From Eutreptiella sp. 'Long Island Sound 2002' (taxonomy: Eukaryota > Euglenozoa > Euglenophyceae > Eutreptiales > Eutreptiaceae): a stretch of 64,000 nt of DNA. The notes beneath the pieces were generated by a model. It worked only from the letters and a program-made list of their open reading frames with translations, did not search any database and had not been told where the DNA came from. The stretch is from positions 61,197,604 through 61,261,603 of the forward strand of contig OZ038387.1 in assembly GCA_964036045.1 (NCBI GenBank). The letters are read 5' to 3'. Position numbers and translations under genes: made by a program. Shown here piece by piece: positions 42,610 to 52,074 of the stretch (the stretch's first letter is position 1; the number at the start of each line of letters is the position of its first letter).

Positions 42610-45490
42610 AACAACACATCTTTTGAAATGTTGTTGCATTTCGCCTTCCAAACGGGGGAGGGTCGCTGTTGACACGGCCGCGCCTCATTACTTGGGCACA
42701 TCTCTGCCGGACCGCATTTCTTGCTGCCGTCTCTGACAACGCAGATGCGGGATCAGCTCTCCCGCCGAGTCTTGTGCGACCGTGTCATCCCTTCTGTCCA
42801 GATGATGGTAGTCAAGCGGGGGCATTTGCTCTCCGTTGCCGCCTTCGTCCAGGCACGAGGTCCATGATGCTGCTCGCTTCAGGCTTCAAACCCATCACAG
42901 TTATGGTTTTGAATGAATGAAAGGAGTGTGGGTGCAAACCCCCAGAAATGCTCTCCATCTCTTTTGGACCGCACCAGATAGGGAGGGAGTGGGGAAATTC
43001 TTTTCGCATGTCTATTGCATCACGCCCCGCATTTTCCTAATACTAGTGTTCCAGGTTGCAGCCGTTCAAACCAAAACATAGTGTTCCTGGTTGAGCTTGG
43101 TGCAATTGATATATATATTTTTTTGCTGGTGCAGAAGTGAGCACTGCTACGCATGCTACGCAGTTCACGCCAGTCTGCGGAAGTCCATATCATCTGTCCA
43201 TGCGGCTGCAGACATTTCCGAGCATCAAAGCTCTGTCGGCCAGTGCTTTTAATTCAAACCAAATATATATATTTTTTGTAGATGCACAAACTGTGAATTC
43301 TCACGACAGTTTAACGAAACAGCATCTTCATTTGGCCTGACAATTTGGCACAAATCTTCACTAATCTTCCAAGGTGTGTTCAGAGACCTGTGTGCACAGG
43401 TTCGTTCTTTGTTCCATCACTCCCCAATTCTTCATTTCGAGGCAGCAGGGTGTGATGTAGGGAACGCTCGCCACCAGGAACGGGCACATAGAAGAAAAAT
43501 TCTTACCTCCGGTGTTTCAAAAAAAGTCCTGCATCCCATCATGCCTGATTGCAGGGCATGCCTCGCTGGAACTAGTTTTTCAAGTCCTTCAGCGCAGTTG
43601 CAGATTTGGAGCCACCATGGCCGGAATCATTTTCTTTTTCTTCATCATTCTCTTTGTGCCCCCCTGGGGAATCACAGGTCGCATGGGTCTTGAGCACACT
43701 GGAAAAAAGCCTCGTGATTGTGTCTCCACCGACAGCGAAACTCGCGTTTGACGTGGCAACATTGAAACCGCCACGACAACACAATGAGCTACCTCACACC
43801 CATCTAACTTGCAAGCCTGTTCCATGGTTTGCGGCCTGCCAGATGAAAATCGAAAACTAATTCAACCACCTTCATAACCACCTCGGATTGTGATGTTCAG
43901 CTGCAGATGATGGTGCTGGAAAGGCAGCGCTGATCTTCGTGATTGATCCTCGGTATCGTCATCTTGTTCTAAATCGTGTATGCGCATCAGATAGATACCA
44001 GAGCCCTCGTTCTGACTGCAGACATGAAAACAGTTGATGCAATCAAGCAATCGTGGCACGTTTGTGCATTCAAGGGTGGTACAGCAAGACGTGCAGTGAA
44101 ACTGTTTTTTCTGCAATTTTCTTGCTGATTTCCCAGCAGCCCTTCCTTGGGACAGGGGTTGTCGTTGTTGTTCCTGTGCAGTCAAAGCCTCAGCAAACCA
44201 ACCGTGTACATTGCAACTTCCTTGCAACACCTGTCAAGGTGCTACCCCCTAGGGTACGTACTCCCCCCTTGCTGCGCAGACGAAGCATCACCAGGTGTTG
44301 TTTCTGTCAATTTTTGGACCATGGATTTGGCGGTTCCATTTGCACGTATGGCGTCGTGCGTATACAATAGTTTATCGAACCATCATTTGGCGTTGTTTCG
44401 ACAATTTTTGGTGCTGTTGGCTTTGTCTGTGCAAATGGGAGCAGGGATATTCTTGAAGGCCAGTCTCATGTTGTGAATGCCTGGGGCTTCATTCCGATGA
44501 ATATGGGCAGTTCATCGTTATCATTGCGCTTATTGAATGAAATATACTATCAACCAATCCATCTCACGTCTTTTTGGCCTCGTTTTTGCCGAGTTGGTGT
44601 ATGTGTATCTAATCCCCCCCCCCCCAACATGCTGGGTTGGGGCTGGGCCCAGTAGCTATTTGTTGGACAGGATAGGTCTACCAGAGCTTCCTTCCATACC
44701 CACTGTTTCCGGTGATCTAGGACGCCTCTTTACTTTGGCCACTGCTGGCCCATCGATCTCAGGTTGAAGGCATCGTGGCATACATGATTGGTCTCAGTCC
44801 AATTTATCATCATCAGCGTTCCGCTGTCTGTTCAGCAGATGGCAGGAAGTAATTATGCTACCCCTATTATAACTACCCTCTCCATTTTGCTGGAGCAGTG
44901 TCTCAATGTGAAATAGGCAATGGGATTTTCAATGGCGCATGCGCCTGAGGAAATTGCGGTGCAACCTAGAATGTATGCTGGCAAAGGCTTGGCAACCTTG
45001 GGTCCTGCATTACGTACAGATGCAAATTTTCGTATGCATGGTCCTCCGCTGAAGTGACCTGTTGGATGTTGTTGGACGAGACGTGGGTATCACCACCCCT
45101 TTCTGTTTGTGTGTCTGTGCAGTATTAAGCCACCTAAGAATCATTCGGTAATATTTCTAGAAAAATGATTCGTGGTCATTCTTGTCTGAGCCATAGTTTG
45201 TATGAATGGTTGTGACCATGATGTCACAGCGATCATGCCTAAAACATGTCTGCACCACGGCAGGTGCAGAGATAGCAGTTCTCAGTATTGATAACCAAAT
45301 TTGGTGCTTTGGATGCTACAGGGGGAGAATGTTAGCACGCCGGGCGCGCGCCGGGCATCTTTTGTGACCCGTGCCCCACTGGTGGCCTTTTAGGGGGTGC
45401 ACTAAGGGGGCACACTTAGCGCAGTGCAGCTATTTGGGCGTCTGGCTGTACTAGAGACCCATACTTTGAGATACCAGGAGCATCATGGTG
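42610..45490. other. Mostly gene-free stretch
   Basis: Apart from the cysteine-rich frame at 43862-44230 nothing coding is supported. Two ATATATATTTTTT-like patches (about 43107-43123 and 43262-43278) occur in similar surroundings. A GCCGGGCGCGCGCCGGGC palindrome lies at about 45340-45357, and a C-run at 44618-44629. Confidence 0.4.
43862..44230 (-). CDS. Hypothetical cysteine-rich frame, possible zinc-binding exon
   Basis: This 122-codon minus-strand frame has a basic stretch (GKSARKLQKKQ), then HCTSCCTTLECTNVP and LLDCINCFHVCSQ, that is, CxxC pairs about 18 residues apart with further Cys and His, then an acidic region. The spacing resembles a zinc ribbon or a RING/B-box-like fold, but no named family is met. 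Composition elsewhere is ordinary. It may be one exon of a gene whose other exons I cannot find, or chance. Confidence 0.3.
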   Translation of the reverse strand: MLQGSCNVHGWFAEALTAQEQQRQPLSQGRAAGKSARKLQKKQFHCTSCCTTLECTNVPRLLDCINCFHVCSQNEGSGIYLMRIHDLEQDDDTEDQSRRSALPFQHHHLQLNITIRGGYEGG

Positions 45491-45494
45491 ACCC

Positions 45495-45600
45495 CTAGCG
45501 TAGGTTTTGACTTCTGATTTTGTCCCCTTTGTTGGGGACCCCCGAGAATGCAGGGGTGACGTAGCATTTCCGCCCTCTTTTGGGCCCCAACCTTCCGGTG
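45495..45600 (-). repeat. Dispersed ~100-bp repeat (family C), copy 2
   Basis: Inverse of the unit at 6936-7130: CTTCTGATTTTGTCCCC, GGGGACCCCCGAGAATG and GGGGTGACGTAGCATTTCC on the plus strand. It lies directly upstream of the 48-bp minisatellite. Confidence 0.55.
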
Positions 45601-45627
45601 CTATTGAGGAAACCGGGACAATCTGTG

Positions 45628-46251
45628 AATCCACGCTTTGTTGCGTGGCCCCTTGAGTTGGGGTTAGGGACTAACAATCCACGCTTTGTTGCATGGCCCC
45701 TCGAGTTGGGGTTAGGGACTCACAATCCACGCTTTGTTGCGTGGCCCCTCGAGTTGGGGTTAGGGACTCACAATCCACGCTTTGTTGCATGGCCCCTCGA
45801 GTTGGGGTTAGGGACTCACAATCCACGCTTTGTTGCATGGCCCCTCGAGTTGGGGTTAGGGACTCACAATCCACGCTTTGTTGCATGGCCCCTCGAGTTG
45901 GGGTTAGGGACTCACAATCCACGCTTTGTTGCGTGGCCCCTCGAGTTGGGGCTAGGGACTCACAATCCACGCTTTGTTGCGTGGCCCCTCGAGTTGGGGT
46001 TAGGGACTCACAATCCACGCTTTGTTGCGTGGCCCCTCGAGTTGGGGTTAGGGACTCACAATCCACGCTTTGTTGCGTGGCCCCTCGAGTTGGGGTTAGG
46101 GACTCACAATCCACGCTTTGTTGTGTGGCCCCTCGAGTTGGGGTTAGGGACTCACAATCCACGCTTTGTTGCGTGGCCCCTCGAGTTGGGGTTAGGGACT
46201 CACAATCCACGCTTTGTTGCGTGGCCCCTCGAGTTGGGGTTAGGGACTCGC
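45628..46251 (+). repeat. 48-bp minisatellite, 13 units
   Basis: Thirteen near-identical 48-bp units (AATCCACGCTTTGTTGC, then GTGGCCCCTCGAGTTGGGG, then TTAGGGACTCAC) run without interruption. Because 48 is a multiple of three and the unit lacks stops in at least two plus frames and one minus frame, frames of about 190-246 codons stay open, encoding for example NPRFVAWPLELGLGTH thirteen times. CpG-type changes (GCGTGG/GCATGG) separate units. The direct repeat AACCTTCCGGTGCTATTGAG lies on both sides (45590 and 46420). No spacers, so not a CRISPR. Confidence 0.95.
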
Positions 46252-46259
46252 AATCCACA

Positions 46260-46370
46260 AGAATGTAGGGGTGACATAGCATTTCCACCCTGTTTTGGGC
46301 CCCGGAGAAGGCAGGGGTGAGGCAGCCCTTTCTGATTTTGTTCCCTTTCATTCGGAGATCCCGGAGAATG
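46260..46370 (-). repeat. Dispersed ~100-bp repeat (family C), copy 3
   Basis: Inverse of the unit at 6936-7130: GGGGTGACATAGCATTTCC, TTTTGGGCCCC, GGCAGGGGTGAGGCAGCCC and TTTCTGATTTTGTTCCC on the plus strand. Together with copy 2 it brackets the minisatellite. Confidence 0.55.
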
Positions 46371-47037
46371 CACACGGCACAATGCAACGATTTAATCTCT
46401 AGTTTTTATGCGGTCTTTCAACCTTCCGGTGCTATTGAGGAAATTGGGACAATGTTTGTTACGCTTTTGCTTTGCGTTGCGTTGCGTTTTGTTGTGTTTC
46501 GTTGCTGAAATGTGTGCATGTGCACTTTGAAACGGGCACACTGAGCTGGTAATATGGTGATGCATGCAACATGCAACGTGCTTTGTAGGGAACGTGTGCA
46601 GTGCAACGTGGTCTACTTGGGGGGCTTCTCCATGAGAGGGTAAATCTGGGCCGGGCGCGCGCTGGGCAAACATTCCCCCAGGGTGAAGTGCTTGCAATGC
46701 AATGCTTCATTTGTCCACACAGAAGTTGTCAAACCGGCAATGTGGATATTGCAAGTGCCTTTTTACACAGCTTTGATAATGTGAATCAGTGTATGCTGGG
46801 GTCTGTCACTCCTGCGGCCTGTTTTCTGGCTTAGTTCCGAGAGGGGGGTCGGATTGGCAAACATCGGAAAGGGTGCTTTGGGAAATTATAACTGCAGTTA
46901 GTATAGCGCAGCGGGGTAACGAAAGTTCTGCCACCGGGCCCCCAGCACCCCCCCCCCCCCTGTCCTGCTTCCCCTCCTCCCTCCTCCCCTCCTTAGCCTT
47001 TTTATAATTTAAAGGCGGGGGTACATCGGGTCATCCA

Positions 47038-48228
47038 ATGGGCTCGGCCAAAAATGATGGGGCTTGGGACTGGAGACGTCTAAAAGACGAGGACCCCGCG
47101 GCGAAGTCAACAGCATGGGCCCACCTGATTCAGACGCCCTGGATGGCCCGTATGATCCCGCTTCAGCATCGTATAGAGGTGCTGGTGGCGGGCGTGGCAG
47201 GATGGTCTCGGGACGGAGTCAGCTGGAGTGCGGTGAAGCTGGCCAGGACCTTCCATGAGACGCTGGGGATCTCGTTTCAATCCCCTGATCCGCAGCGGTA
47301 CGTCGACGCGCTGCTGTATGGACTGACACTTGCCTGGGGAGTAGAGGTGACTGCGTTCAGCCTGTCTGCGGAAGAGGCGGCCGTCGGGTTCGCTGTCTGC
47401 GACTTAATCGCCAAGCCGCCTGGAAAATCGGCGAGCAGGAGAGGAGGAGTGGGGATCAAGGGTGAGAGACACTCTCAGGGGAAGAACGCAAAGCCCGAGA
47501 CCAACAGTGGTATGGCTCTGGACGAGGAGGCGGGCGCCGGAGCCGGTGAGCGCGAAGGAGGTGGGGGGCCGGCCGCGGCTGAGGAGGACGAAGAGGACGA
47601 ACTGACGTACAAGGAGCCCAGCTTCAAAAATGCCAGGTGGATGAGAAAGAGGCCCGGGGCCCCGCGGTGGACGGTCAAACTGTGCCGCCTGGTTGAGAGG
47701 TTAATGGAGGCCGAGGAGTCTGAGACTGCGACAGAGGTGTCCACAATCATTGACGATGTCTGGCAATTGCTCCTTGATTGCGACAAGTCGGGTAAGGACG
47801 CGGTCAAGGCAAAAATAAAGGAGGTCAAAAAGAGGAACAAGAAGAAGGCCAAAAAACAGAGGCGAAAGGAGAAAAAGAAGGAGATGAAGGAGCGCCCATC
47901 ATCTCGGAGGGGAAAAGGGAGGCGCAGGTCCTCCGACTCGGATTCGTCGTCCACGGACAGTAGCAGCGACAGTGCGTCCGATACACAATCCTCGGCAAGC
48001 TCCAGCTCATCGGGGCGCCACTCAAAGCGCAAAAGCAGAGGTGGCACGCAGGGGAGCACGAGTCAGCCGGAGTTCAAGTGGATAGACGGAAAGCGCCACT
48101 TCCGCAGCAAGAAAACAGGAGACTGGGTTAATTGCGAAAACCCTCCAAAAACGGCATGCCCGGAGTGTGGTGGCCACCATTGGTGGTTTGACAGGGAGAA
48201 GCACGGGTGTAAAGGCCGAAGGAAGTGA
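47038..48228 (+). CDS. gag-like protein with C-terminal zinc knuckle, 396 aa
   Basis: The N-terminal ~140 residues are globular (begins MGSAKNDGAWDWRR). A Gly/Glu-rich acidic linker follows (about 155-190), then a second helical region, a Lys/Arg-rich stretch (about 262-300), a Ser/Asp-rich stretch, and a C-terminal knuckle with CPECGGHHWWF, then H and GC. The copy at 60.7 kb has the same order and the matching knuckle CRFCKAHHGFW, then GC, which shows the region is conserved between elements. Role by analogy: packaging of element RNA. The TGA at 48226 is in frame with the recombinase that follows, whereas in the second copy no stop separates the two. Confidence 0.75.
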   Translation: MGSAKNDGAWDWRRLKDEDPAAKSTAWAHLIQTPWMARMIPLQHRIEVLVAGVAGWSRDGVSWSAVKLARTFHETLGISFQSPDPQRYVDALLYGLTLAWGVEVTAFSLSAEEAAVGFAVCDLIAKPPGKSASRRGGVGIKGERHSQGKNAKPETNSGMALDEEAGAGAGEREGGGGPAAAEEDEEDELTYKEPSFKNARWMRKRPGAPRWTVKLCRLVERLMEAEESETATEVSTIIDDVWQLLLDCDKSGKDAVKAKIKEVKKRNKKKAKKQRRKEKKKEMKERPSSRRGKGRRRSSDSDSSSTDSSSDSASDTQSSASSSSSGRHSKRKSRGGTQGSTSQPEFKWIDGKRHFRSKKTGDWVNCENPPKTACPECGGHHWWFDREKHGCKGRRK

Positions 48229-48336
48229 CTGCGGAGCCATGATGATGGAGACGGGGCTGCAGGAGGCACGCGGGGGGACGAGGAGTGCGAGCGCGAGTGG
48301 CCGTGGGCGACCGCGCGCGACAGACTCGAGGCGGCG

Positions 48337-48473
48337 ATGGCTGACGAGTACGGGACGGCTTTTGATGCCACGACAGTGCGGGGCTTGCAGGATGGTACCC
48401 TCGACGGGTATCTGCGGCAGCTCAGGCGACTGGCCAGGCTGGAGCGGATGCGACCAGGCGACGGTGCTGGGGT
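48337..48473 (+). CDS. Tyrosine recombinase, N-terminal (SAM-like) part
   Basis: In the gag frame after its stop, MADEYGTAFDATTVRGLQ and TLDGYLRQLRRL match the part of the second copy that reads SYAATAVRGLGISTVEGYSR. This is the core-binding, SAM-like domain of tyrosine recombinases. The frame is lost near 48467-48471 (a GGGG), where the homologous protein continues in another register at ILEARLM. Nothing suggests that this short open piece is made on its own. Confidence 0.6.
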
Positions 48474-48491
48474 ATACTGGAGGCCAGGCTC

Positions 48492-50879
48492 ATGCAGGTT
48501 GTGCAGGGCGACCTGTCAGAGAGCGCCGCAAAAATCGTTCTGGCTGCGGCGAGGCTGGCCGAAAAAATGGAGTGGCTTGCCCCGGTGGTGCGGAAGTCTG
48601 ATTGGTACCTGGTTATGTCTATCGAACAGCGGCGGTGCAAAGAGCAGCGGGCGGAGGCGAAGGAGTGGGCGCAACTGGAGGACCTGTGCAGGCTGTGTGC
48701 GGTTGCCTCCAGCTTTGCGGAATGCGTGTCGGTGGGACACTGCCTGCGGGGTTCCGAGGCGGGGGGTGGGGTGGGGCAGGAAGATGAAGGAGTGCGGTTT
48801 TTTGGAACAAAGTCCAGGAGGGGGGTCCAGCGACAGGAAGTGGGGCCCTGGGTGCGAGAATGGTTACAGTTCCTGGCGAAACTCAGGGCACTCAAGGGGT
48901 TCCACCCCGACAGGGGGGCGTGGCACGAGTCCAGGGAAGCGCTGGGGAAGATGTTGGTCAGCCTGCTGGAGAGGGGGGAGGGGAAGAAAACTGTCCGGTG
49001 GCACAGTTTCCGTAGGATGGGGGCAGCACAACTTCGGAAAATGGGGGCGCCGCTCACAACAATCATGCTGTGGGGGGGGGTGGAAGTCAGCGAAAGTCGC
49101 GCAGATGTATACCGAGGCCCCCCCCAGGTGGAAGTTTGCCCGCTCGGGAAAAATCCCATGGCCCATGTGGGGGGGGGGGGGCAGAGCCAGGCTACTGCAC
49201 AAAGCAGGGCTCCACACTCTCTTTCTGGCCGTCATGGATACGCCGGGAAATCGCCTTCGCGGCCGGGGAAGCTTCCCGACTTGCTGGGCGATCGCCTGAG
49301 GGGGGTGAGAATGCACGCAAACGAGGAAGGACAGTGTCCCCGAGTGCGAGTGCTGCGAGGACAGTTGCGAGATGCGGCGAGGGCGATAAGCGAAATGCGG
49401 GGCGTCAAGGTGCACAGGCAAGAGATGGTGCGTAACCTCATTACGGGGATGGGTGAGGCAGTGCTCAGACTTGAGTGTGGAGAGGAGGGTCTGGATACGC
49501 TGTGCAGTGTGTTGACAAAAGTTGGGGAGGGGGACTTAGACGAGGAGGACGATGGGTACTACAGTAGTAGTGACGAGGAGGGGGTGGTTACCGAGGAAAT
49601 GGCTGCTCGGGGGGTGGGGCAAGCGGGGTGTGTGACAGTGTCGGATAAGATCTGGAACAGCCTGGTCCCTCGTGACCTTCTGGGGTTGTACCGGAGGCAG
49701 TTGAGGGAGGACAGTGCGGGGGTTGAAAAGTCACAGGGGGGGAGACCGGGGCCCGTGGATGCAATGCTGGAATCCCTCAGAACTGAGACTAAGGGACTGC
49801 GCAGGTCAAAGCGACCCGAGACGGCCAAAATGTTCCTTACGTGGAAGAATGCACTAAAATGCCGAGCCATTCTTGATGCGCGGGGAGTCAACGCAAGCGA
49901 CCCCCGGAAGCCCCCAAAGTTCAGACTCCCTGGGCTGGAGGCCATCCGCCACTGGATGGGACGTGCGCGCCCTCGGCGTGTGGGGGGAGGCAGGTGCCGT
50001 GTTTTTTTGGCTAAACTGGACCTGCAGAATGCTTACTGGAGCATCCGCCTCCCCACCGCATGGCGCAGTGTTTTTGTGGTGGGGGGGCGGTCGGGTAGGC
50101 GTTTTCGATATGCAAGGCTGCCTTTCGGATGGGCCTATAGCCCTGTGATATGTCAGAAGCTGGTATCCTCTGTTATCCGGGGGGCCTTGTCGAGACGTGG
50201 TGTGCGGGGTTGGGTGTATCTGGACGACATTTTACTGTCGTGCAGGAGCAGGAGTCGGCTGAGGGGGGCTGTGAGGGACTGCATTCGAAGGCTGAGACGT
50301 GCGGGTTTTATTGTGGGGGCCAAGTCCGAGCCGGAACCAACTGAGCGCCTCGGTTTTATTGGTAAGCAAATTGACACCAAAGCTGGGACAATCAGCAATG
50401 CGGTGGGTGCCTTGGTCAGTGCTTTCAGGGCGTGGGTCAGGGGGGTGGGCAGGGGGCGCCTGCCCTCAAAGGTTATGGAACGCCTCCTGGGTAAACTGTG
50501 CTGGCTGAGCAGGCCCAATGCGGGTCTGGGCGCCTTCCTGGCGGGCGCATATCGAGGTTTGCAGAGTGGGAAAGGGGTGTTTGGGAGGGGGGTCTGCAAA
50601 GGGGTGGCGACAGTGCTCCTGTTTTCTTGTGTCCCTCAGCGGTGTGACCCTCCAGGGCCTGGTGGACGAGGGGCCTGGGAGGTGTTCGTGGATGCGGCTC
50701 CAGAGGGCAAGGTTTTTCGACTGGGAATTGTTGGGGGGGGGATTACTATCGATCGGAGGTGTGTCCGCCCTGGGTGGACTCCCTGCAGCAGGCGGAGCTG
50801 TATGCGCTGTACATCGTTATTAAGGTGGCATCCTATCGTGGTTTTGAAAGAATTCGTGTGGGTTCAGACAGCAACGTAG
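48492..50879 (+). CDS. Tyrosine recombinase core, linker, reverse transcriptase, start of RNase H
   Basis: Residues 1-195 continue the recombinase: WLAPVVRKSDW, RFFGTKSRRG (box I region) and RWHSFRRMGAAQL with the catalytic H-x-x-R. The end of the recombinase, WKSAKVAQMYTEA with the tyrosine nucleophile, lies in a different frame (about 49082-49155) because of the G-run at 49072-49081, so this frame is out of register there. A linker conserved in the second copy (DGYYSSSDEEG, IWNSLVPRD) follows. The reverse transcriptase, residues about 490-640, has LDLQNAYWSIRLP, LPFGWAYSPVICQ, YLDDILL and LGFIGKQID. RNase H starts at VFVDAAPEGK. The last ~45 residues are out of register after the G9 run at 50733-50741. 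Confidence 0.75.
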   Translation: MQVVQGDLSESAAKIVLAAARLAEKMEWLAPVVRKSDWYLVMSIEQRRCKEQRAEAKEWAQLEDLCRLCAVASSFAECVSVGHCLRGSEAGGGVGQEDEGVRFFGTKSRRGVQRQEVGPWVREWLQFLAKLRALKGFHPDRGAWHESREALGKMLVSLLERGEGKKTVRWHSFRRMGAAQLRKMGAPLTTIMLWGGVEVSESRADVYRGPPQVEVCPLGKNPMAHVGGGGQSQATAQSRAPHSLSGRHGYAGKSPSRPGKLPDLLGDRLRGVRMHANEEGQCPRVRVLRGQLRDAARAISEMRGVKVHRQEMVRNLITGMGEAVLRLECGEEGLDTLCSVLTKVGEGDLDEEDDGYYSSSDEEGVVTEEMAARGVGQAGCVTVSDKIWNSLVPRDLLGLYRRQLREDSAGVEKSQGGRPGPVDAMLESLRTETKGLRRSKRPETAKMFLTWKNALKCRAILDARGVNASDPRKPPKFRLPGLEAIRHWMGRARPRRVGGGRCRVFLAKLDLQNAYWSIRLPTAWRSVFVVGGRSGRRFRYARLPFGWAYSPVICQKLVSSVIRGALSRRGVRGWVYLDDILLSCRSRSRLRGAVRDCIRRLRRAGFIVGAKSEPEPTERLGFIGKQIDTKAGTISNAVGALVSAFRAWVRGVGRGRLPSKVMERLLGKLCWLSRPNAGLGAFLAGAYRGLQSGKGVFGRGVCKGVATVLLFSCVPQRCDPPGPGGRGAWEVFVDAAPEGKVFRLGIVGGGITIDRRCVRPGWTPCSRRSCMRCTSLLRWHPIVVLKEFVWVQTAT

Positions 50880-51181
50880 CTAGGTCTCAGATTAATGCGC
50901 TGCAGGCGTCGGTGCATGCCGATTCTCAGCAACGAATACTCTGGCGCCTGTTTTGGCTCAGGTGCTGGAGTACTGTTAGTGTCGAGTCCTTCAGGGTGCC
51001 GTCTTTTTTAAACGCGGCCGACCCCCTGAGTAGGGAGACAGGCTTCCAGTCTCGGAAACAGGCCATTGCCGAAGCAGCAAGGCGTCGTGAGATGTGGGAA
51101 AGAGCCGTCGACACGAAGTACATGGGTCTGATGGAGATGATTCGCCCCCCGTGGAGATTCAAGGGGGAGGTGGGGGACTGA
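50742..51181 (+). CDS. RNase H, C-terminal part (shifted frame)
   Basis: In the frame entered after the G-run, LQQAELYALYIVIK supplies the conserved glutamate, VGSDSNVARSQIN an aspartate, and VPSFLNAADPLSR the terminal D-P-L-S-R motif typical of RNase H in DIRS- and Ngaro-type elements. About 30 residues follow to a TGA. With the upstream FVDAAPEG it makes a complete D-E-D-D set, so one base of frame correction restores the domain. Function: removal of RNA from the RNA-DNA hybrid. Confidence 0.7.
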
Positions 51182-51318
51182 TGACGCGACGGTTACGGGG
51201 GACAAATGGACGCGCAGTCGCGCGGCAAAATGTGCTGTCCGTGGAATAGTGCATCTGTCCTGATTGCTTTGTCCAGGGGGAGGGGTGGGGCAGGCAGAAC
51301 GAAAGGGCGCAGGCATCC

Positions 51319-51666
51319 ACTACCACAGCCATCTGTGGGATCATCGTAGAACTGGACAGCTCTGAACCTTCATCCGGAGACATTATCTCAAGCATCATAC
51401 AGTCAGCACGCTGCGGCAGCTCATCTTGATCCCCCCCCCCCCTCCCAAAGGGTAGTCTGGCCAAAAAAGAAAAATAAGAACCAGGCTGCGAAGGCATCCT
51501 CACTACGTGTCAGATCCGCTACCACAGTCATTTGTGGGATCATCGTAGCACTGGACAGCTCTGAACCTTGATCCCGAGGGGTCACCTCGAGTACTGTGAA
51601 GTGAGCAGGCTACGCCAGCTCATCTTGGTCTGAGCCAAAAAAAAAAATAAGAACCAGGCTGCGAAG
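51319..51666 (+). repeat. Two tandem ~150-175-bp repeats after the retroelement
   Basis: The unit runs from CTACCACAGCCATYTGTGGG through ATCATCGTAG, ACTGGACAGCTCTGAACCT, GCCAGCTCATCTTG and an A-run to AATAAGAACCAGGCTGCGAAG. It occurs at about 51319-51493 and 51519-51666. The first copy carries an extra C-run segment. Position directly behind the RNase H suggests part of the element's terminal repeats, but no copy was seen before 47038. Confidence 0.7.
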
Positions 51667-51856
51667 CTGTTCAGACCAAAAAGGGGGCCGAATTTGGTCA
51701 CTTGTAATTGCACAATTGTGGATAGTAACGCCAACACCATCTGGAGAAGGTTTCATGGAGGTCAACCCCATGCCACCGTATCACAACACAGCCGAGGGGC
51801 TACCAACTGCATCGCATTTGATGCATGTAGGATACATTTGTAGATCACATTTCAAT

Positions 51857-52074
51857 CCTAAGGGGGAGTACCTGCCGCGGTGTGCGCGCGGTGCGTGCGC
51901 GGTGCGGGTACTGGGGTTGTTACGTGACCCTTTCATCCAGAGCCAATCAGGGGGAATGGTAATGCCTCAGAGCCCACCAGGTACCATCTACAACTCCTCT
52001 CCCGGTAGACCATCTCCTGGAGAAGTTGTTCATACCTGACGCGGTGCGCGCGCGGTGCGGATACTCCCCCTAAA
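51857..52074. repeat. Small inverted repeat ending in TAGGGGGAGTA (MITE-like)
   Basis: CCTAAGGGGGAGTACC at 51857-51872 is answered by GGATACTCCCCCTAAA at 52059-52074. Each is followed inward by GC-rich CGCGGTGCGCGCGCGGTGCG-like sequence. The 120-bp interior is non-coding. No target duplication was found. Confidence 0.5.

Larger units (their letters stand above)
46840..51670 (+). mobile_element. Tyrosine-recombinase retrotransposon, order gag-YR-RT-RNase H (copy 1)
   Basis: A gag-like frame (47038-48228), a tyrosine recombinase (48337-49300), a reverse transcriptase (about 49960-50400) and an RNase H (about 50670-51181) all lie on the plus strand. No LTRs are visible, as expected for DIRS/Ngaro/VIPER elements. 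Two tandem ~150-175-bp repeats follow the coding part (51319-51666) and may belong to split terminal repeats. The recombinase precedes the reverse transcriptase, the order reported for VIPER of trypanosomatids and the reverse of DIRS and Ngaro. The true ends are not resolved. Confidence 0.75.

Noticed and set aside
45628-46251. CRISPR array
   Set aside because: The 48-bp units are contiguous, with no unique spacers, in eukaryotic DNA. It is a minisatellite.
46895-46960. Possible tRNA gene (TAGTATAGCGCAGCGG)
   Set aside because: An A-box-like piece is present, but no B box or T-arm follows and no cloverleaf can be drawn.
47475-48059. Minus-strand frame of 194 codons
   Set aside because: It is antisense to the gag; its Ser/Phe-rich composition mirrors the Lys/Glu and Ser/Asp codons of the sense strand.
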